Below, one piece after another: positions 31,489 through 35,182 of a stretch of 35,182 nucleotides of DNA. A program made the position numbers and the translations under genes. Where the stretch lies: NCBI GenBank assembly GCA_013286305.1, contig JABDFW010000029.1, forward strand, positions 1,237-36,418, given 5' to 3'. The DNA is from Bacteroidota bacterium. Its GTDB lineage: Bacteria; Bacteroidota; Bacteroidia; Chitinophagales; Chitinophagaceae. Below the pieces are notes generated by a model. It searched no databases, was not told the DNA's origin, and saw only the letters and a program-made list of their open reading frames with translations. How positions within the stretch are numbered: the stretch's first letter is position 1; each line of letters opens with the position of its first letter.

Positions 31489-34400
31489 TCAATGAAAAGC
31501 ACCCATTTGCCCTACTGCGCCAAAACCACCTCCGCCGCCAAATTGCAATTGGCCAAAAGACGAGTGCAAAGAGCCTGTTCCCGGCAACTGGTAACTCGCC
31601 TGTATGGTTCCCCCGGTTATGGAAGAATTAAGTGTATTTGCATTATTAATCACACTATAGACTGAACCAATATTCTGCAATTCACTGGGGCCGGGGTCAC
31701 CTCCGTATATATACAAATATTGGTTTAAAATTGAGCCAATGCCGCCTCCACCACCTGCCCCTGTGCCTGAAGAAGATTGCCACCCTTCAGTGTAGGTTGC
31801 CTTTAACGCATAGTTTGATAGAGTGGAATTTAAGAATACCGCGCTTGAAAAACCGCCTCCCCCGCCAAAATGAGGCAACAGGCTAAAATAATATTGTGTT
31901 GTTTCACCGCCGTTTACTACCGTCATATCAATATTGCCAACATCTTTTGCATCAATATTTGATATGGTATCAGAAAAACTGCGGCTGCCGATAAGAGGGT
32001 TATCAAAAAGCGGCCCCTGGTTGTAGGCAGCCTGCAGATTGTTGTCCTGCAAAATGGAATTCATTACGGCATCAATCCATCCCGTAGTTGTTTTATTGGT
32101 AACCGATATCAGCGGTGTTATACTGTATGAATAAGTGTGGCCTGTAACGTCGCTGCTTTTGTTATATCCCAAAATATCGTAATCATCAAAATACTCATTG
32201 CTGTTAAAATAAACACTGCGCACATAGGTAACATTAAAGCTACTATATGCAGGGTTGGCAGCCGAAGTATCTATAATGCCCAACTTATTGGCTATATATG
32301 CCCTTAATGATTTATTAGAGCTTTTCTGAACAGGCATTTCGCTAACAGGCATAATATAGGAGTCCGTGTTTGCACCTGTTAAAGCAAACTCAACATTGGT
32401 AATGGGCATATCGGTTTGCTTATCGCTAAACTGTTTATACTGGCTGGTTTTAAAGTAAATAATATAAAGTTGTTTTTCGTCAGACTTTAATGCGAGCTGG
32501 TTATTAAGCGCCCTTGCCCTGATGGTATCGTTTGAAAAGCTGTTATTACCCGCGATGCTTTGATAAACAGCCAGCTTGTTTTCTACCGTAAACCCGGTAC
32601 TGTTGCCGGTGGCTTGTAACTGCGTAAACTTTGCAGTATTGTTTATTAACGATGTAACCTGGCTGTTGGCAAGATTGAAATTTAAACTTCCTTTCGGATC
32701 TGCCCTGCCGATAAACTGAATAGCATACACAGTATTGGGATTGAGGCCGGGAGGAAGCTCAAAATTTATTTTACCTGACTGATCGGCGGTAAGGCTGAAA
32801 GGTATGGTAGTAGCTATGCCTCCGTTAGGAACGATCTTGGCATAAAAGCTTTGCGTATAACCCTGGTCGGGCCCGTTCATATCAAGGCTTGCAGGGTTTA
32901 TCACCTGGTCAAGTTTAATAATGGCATTGCCGGTACCAAATGCCGTAGTGCTTGCTTCATCCGGCATAAAAAAGCGTTGCCATTTTAAAGGGTATGTGTA
33001 TTCAACCATACTTTCGGGGATTGAATCCAGGCCTTTGTTAGTTGTAAAAGTAATGGCACGTGTATCCTGGAAAGGCTTGCCTGCATTGGCGCCTGTTGAG
33101 TATAAGGCAGGCTGCCATACACCAGCAACAAGCTCATCAAGGCGGGCGGTAACGTTTAATACATGCTGTGAACTTTTTGCAAGGGTTTCGTTTGGCACAA
33201 AGGTCATACCTGTTCTGTCAGAGGATTCTGATGCGGTAACGGCTATATCGGCATTGTTGGTGTTATCATGCAGGGTTGCATTAACGCAATTTTGGTTGAA
33301 CCTGAAATCCCTTCTTGTATCAGGCTTACCATCAATATGCTGCATTATTGAAAAAGATACATTGTCATTGTCAGTTAGGTTAAAATTAAATGCAACGGCG
33401 GGCGCTGTTGTTACCTCCATATCGGTGCTTCCATCAACCGGGTTTACATCGCTTATTAATTTAAACCCTGACAAAACATCTTTCGATATGGTGCACGGCT
33501 CACCCATGGTAAATTCGTAATGCAGGCTGCCGCTTATCGCTCCATCCAGCACAGAATAATATCCGCCAATCGCGCCCGTTACATAGGTTGGGTTGGGTAA
33601 CCCGGCCTGTAATGCAGCGCCTGCGCCAACATCAAGAATATTTATATCCCCAAAAAAGTCGGTACTAATATCAATGCTGCCCCAGATGCCGGCATAAATT
33701 TGACCGGTAGCGTACCATCCGCCATACCCTATAGTTGTTTGCCCGTTTGAGCAGCTTATATTGGCATCCTGCCCATATTGTTTCAATGCTATATCAAACC
33801 CTATGGTTGCACCAAAATCGGCCTTGAATATGGCAAACTGCCCCTGGTATTTAAAGCCGGCGGATGCGCCAAAAATAAAGCCGGCGCCACTGCTTATATC
33901 CGGGTCGTTCGCCCTGCTGAAAATGGAGGTGTTAACGCCGCTTTTTTGCAGCACGGTAATAATATCTGCAGGAAGCGGTGGCATAGGGTCAATTTGATAA
34001 TTGCCCGCCTCCATATAAAACTGGTTGTTATTCAAAAACTCGTAAGGGAATGTAATACGCGCATTCTCAGGCTCAGGCAAACCAAATTTTATATAATAAT
34101 TTCCGAAAGGTTTTGGCCCAGGCCCAAAATATACCTGGATAGTGCCATGCCCCTGCAGGTCAAGCGGCGAATTAAGCGGCGGATAATCCATGTTAGCGGA
34201 TAAACTCGCCATAAATATATTATTGGCAAAATCATAATTGGCCTGCACCGTCATGGTAACAGCAGGTTTTGGCGGCACATCAAGCATACGGCCATTGCCT
34301 ACAAAATTCATGTCGCTAATGCCGCCGCTGCCTGCAAACTCAATACCCAAGGTGGCATCGGCATTAAATACAGGCCGCGCATTTACACCAAATAAAATAG

Positions 34401-35182
34401 TGGCCTTTAAACCGAGCGCTGTATTAACATCGGGCTTATAACTAATGCCTGTTACCGATGCACCGGGCGCTGCATTTGCATCGGGTGTTTTTGTAGAGAT
34501 ACTTGATGCACCCGGCAGCGTAACAGATTGTTTCATGTGATAGTATGCACCGCCGCCAAACCCGAATATGGACATTCCGGTATTGCCAAGCACAATACCG
34601 GCCTGCCCCAGGTCTATCATAGCGTCAACATACCAATACTTATACCCGCCAACGGAACCAAACTGAACGGTAGAGGCAACGCCAATATCAATAGCGGGAA
34701 AAGTTGCTTTTACCGAGCCTTTAAAACCATTGCCATAGGTTGCATCGTTATAATAAAAATCCACCACACCATCAATGGTCAATGCACCGAGGCTGCCTTT
34801 AACGGTAATTTGATCTAACTGCACTGCGTCGCCGGGATCAAAATAAAATTTAGGCCGCCCGTTATCCATTTTAAACTTACCGTAAATACTTAATGTGGTG
34901 GAAGCATCAGGCAATGCCGCAATATCAGAAAGCTGCAGGTTCATGGTAAACTTCAAACCGACATCACCACTGCTGAAATATGGGGAGATATTATTGATGG
35001 TTACCGGAAAATCATCCATGCTTCCGTCATCAACTACGGGTTTATCCGGGGTTGCATCATTAGCTTCCAAATGGCCGCCAATACTGTGCTGCGGGCTTGC
35101 CAACGAAAATGATGAATTGCCAAAATCAAGATAAGGGGCGCTGGTCTCAAGCTTCAATTGCTCAAATTTAACCTGCGCAAAG
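31489..35182 (-). CDS. Very large beta-rich surface protein, N-terminus beyond right edge
   Basis: 1230 residues are visible and the frame stays open to the edge (reading ...FAQVKFEQLKLETSAPYL), so the true start lies outside. The visible first half is a long series of beta-strand-like segments with glycines (FGFGGGAYYHMKQSVTLPG, GFIFGASAGFKYQ). At about residue 570 a bacterial Ig-like (Big_5/SbsA type) segment begins: SDVNPVDGSTDMEVTTAPAV. The end is glycine-rich (GGGGGFGAVGQMGAFH). No catalytic motif or named domain recognised beyond the Ig-like piece. Likely an exported surface or structural protein with the FN3 protein as operon partner. I cannot tell whether it is an adhesin, a secretion-system part or a contractile-system baseplate-like protein. 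Confidence 0.75.
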   Translation of the reverse strand, partial: FAQVKFEQLKLETSAPYLDFGNSSFSLASPQHSIGGHLEANDATPDKPVVDDGSMDDFPVTINNISPYFSSGDVGLKFTMNLQLSDIAALPDASTTLSIYGKFKMDNGRPKFYFDPGDAVQLDQITVKGSLGALTIDGVVDFYYNDATYGNGFKGSVKATFPAIDIGVASTVQFGSVGGYKYWYVDAMIDLGQAGIVLGNTGMSIFGFGGGAYYHMKQSVTLPGASSISTKTPDANAAPGASVTGISYKPDVNTALGLKATILFGVNARPVFNADATLGIEFAGSGGISDMNFVGNGRMLDVPPKPAVTMTVQANYDFANNIFMASLSANMDYPPLNSPLDLQGHGTIQVYFGPGPKPFGNYYIKFGLPEPENARITFPYEFLNNNQFYMEAGNYQIDPMPPLPADIITVLQKSGVNTSIFSRANDPDISSGAGFIFGASAGFKYQGQFAIFKADFGATIGFDIALKQYGQDANISCSNGQTTIGYGGWYATGQIYAGIWGSIDISTDFFGDINILDVGAGAALQAGLPNPTYVTGAIGGYYSVLDGAISGSLHYEFTMGEPCTISKDVLSGFKLISDVNPVDGSTDMEVTTAPAVAFNFNLTDNDNVSFSIMQHIDGKPDTRRDFRFNQNCVNATLHDNTNNADIAVTASESSDRTGMTFVPNETLAKSSQHVLNVTARLDELVAGVWQPALYSTGANAGKPFQDTRAITFTTNKGLDSIPESMVEYTYPLKWQRFFMPDEASTTAFGTGNAIIKLDQVINPASLDMNGPDQGYTQSFYAKIVPNGGIATTIPFSLTADQSGKINFELPPGLNPNTVYAIQFIGRADPKGSLNFNLANSQVTSLINNTAKFTQLQATGNSTGFTVENKLAVYQSIAGNNSFSNDTIRARALNNQLALKSDEKQLYIIYFKTSQYKQFSDKQTDMPITNVEFALTGANTDSYIMPVSEMPVQKSSNKSLRAYIANKLGIIDTSAANPAYSSFNVTYVRSVYFNSNEYFDDYDILGYNKSSDVTGHTYSYSITPLISVTNKTTTGWIDAVMNSILQDNNLQAAYNQGPLFDNPLIGSRSFSDTISNIDAKDVGNIDMTVVNGGETTQYYFSLLPHFGGGGGFSSAVFLNSTLSNYALKATYTEGWQSSSGTGAGGGGGIGSILNQYLYIYGGDPGPSELQNIGSVYSVINNANTLNSSITGGTIQASYQLPGTGSLHSSFGQLQFGGGGGFGAVGQMGAFH

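Noticed and set aside
31412..31492. Upstream TTG start for the FN3 protein overlapping the large gene's stop
   Set aside because: Would place 27 charged residues before a clear signal peptide that starts at ATG 31411.
32921..33520. Plus-strand 199-codon frame inside the very large protein gene
   Set aside because: Antisense to a long, coherent reading frame; its composition is that of a complement and no domain is visible.

Overview
The window looks like chromosomal DNA from a Bacteroidota bacterium, probably of the Chitinophagaceae/Sphingobacteriia type. This is inferred from the protein families (arrays of about 790-residue MacB/FtsX permeases, a DUF6526-type protein, GH5 and FN3 envelope proteins), from several -7 boxes of the TAnnTTTG type close to start codons, and from the lack of strong Shine-Dalgarno sequences. 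There are no rRNA or tRNA genes, no CRISPR array, and no recognisable transposase or prophage.

Layout. (1) 1-10668, minus strand: five consecutive MacB/FtsX-type ABC permeases (the leftmost cut by the window edge), with no ATPase or membrane-fusion gene among them; parts of their spacers are homologous. (2) 10990-14965, plus strand: class C beta-lactamase-like serine hydrolase with DUF3471, a D-amino-acid-oxidase-type flavoenzyme, a VapB-like/PIN toxin-antitoxin pair and a spermidine-acetyltransferase-like GNAT. (3) 15005-17164, minus strand: five small proteins (unknown, DUF6526-type membrane protein, ABM-like barrel, DinB, YCII), divergent from a DJ-1/AraC regulator at 17294-18268. (4) 18474-22729, plus strand: an unrecognised 307-residue protein, a VanX-like D-Ala-D-Ala dipeptidase lipoprotein, an atypical D-aminoacylase-like lipoprotein and a DUF502-type membrane protein. 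(5) 22744-24730: cupin/AraC regulator divergent from a PhyH-type dioxygenase. (6) 25273-27552: PlsC-type acyltransferase (minus), then a HAD phosphatase overlapping a PAP2 phosphatase (plus). (7) 27637-35182, minus strand: GH5-type lipoprotein, a six-module FN3 protein and a very large beta-rich protein that continues off the right edge.

A possible common theme is D-amino acid and peptidoglycan-fragment metabolism: serine hydrolase, D-amino-acid oxidase, D-Ala-D-Ala dipeptidase and D-aminoacylase-like protein all lie within 11 kb. They are not one operon, so this is only an inference.

The most unusual signal is non-coding. Several intergenic stretches (2991-3025, 8155-8175, 21965-22140, 25231-25279, 26095-26143, 26182-26230 and the permease spacers) are degenerate arrays with a strict 7-bp period, each array with its own anchor bases. 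A second class of intergenic structure is nested palindromes: 18353-18443, 24828-24943, and a tandem pair at 28928-29057 and 29094-29230. The first and the pair share a GGCTTTAGCC core, used as the outer arm in one and the inner arm in the other.
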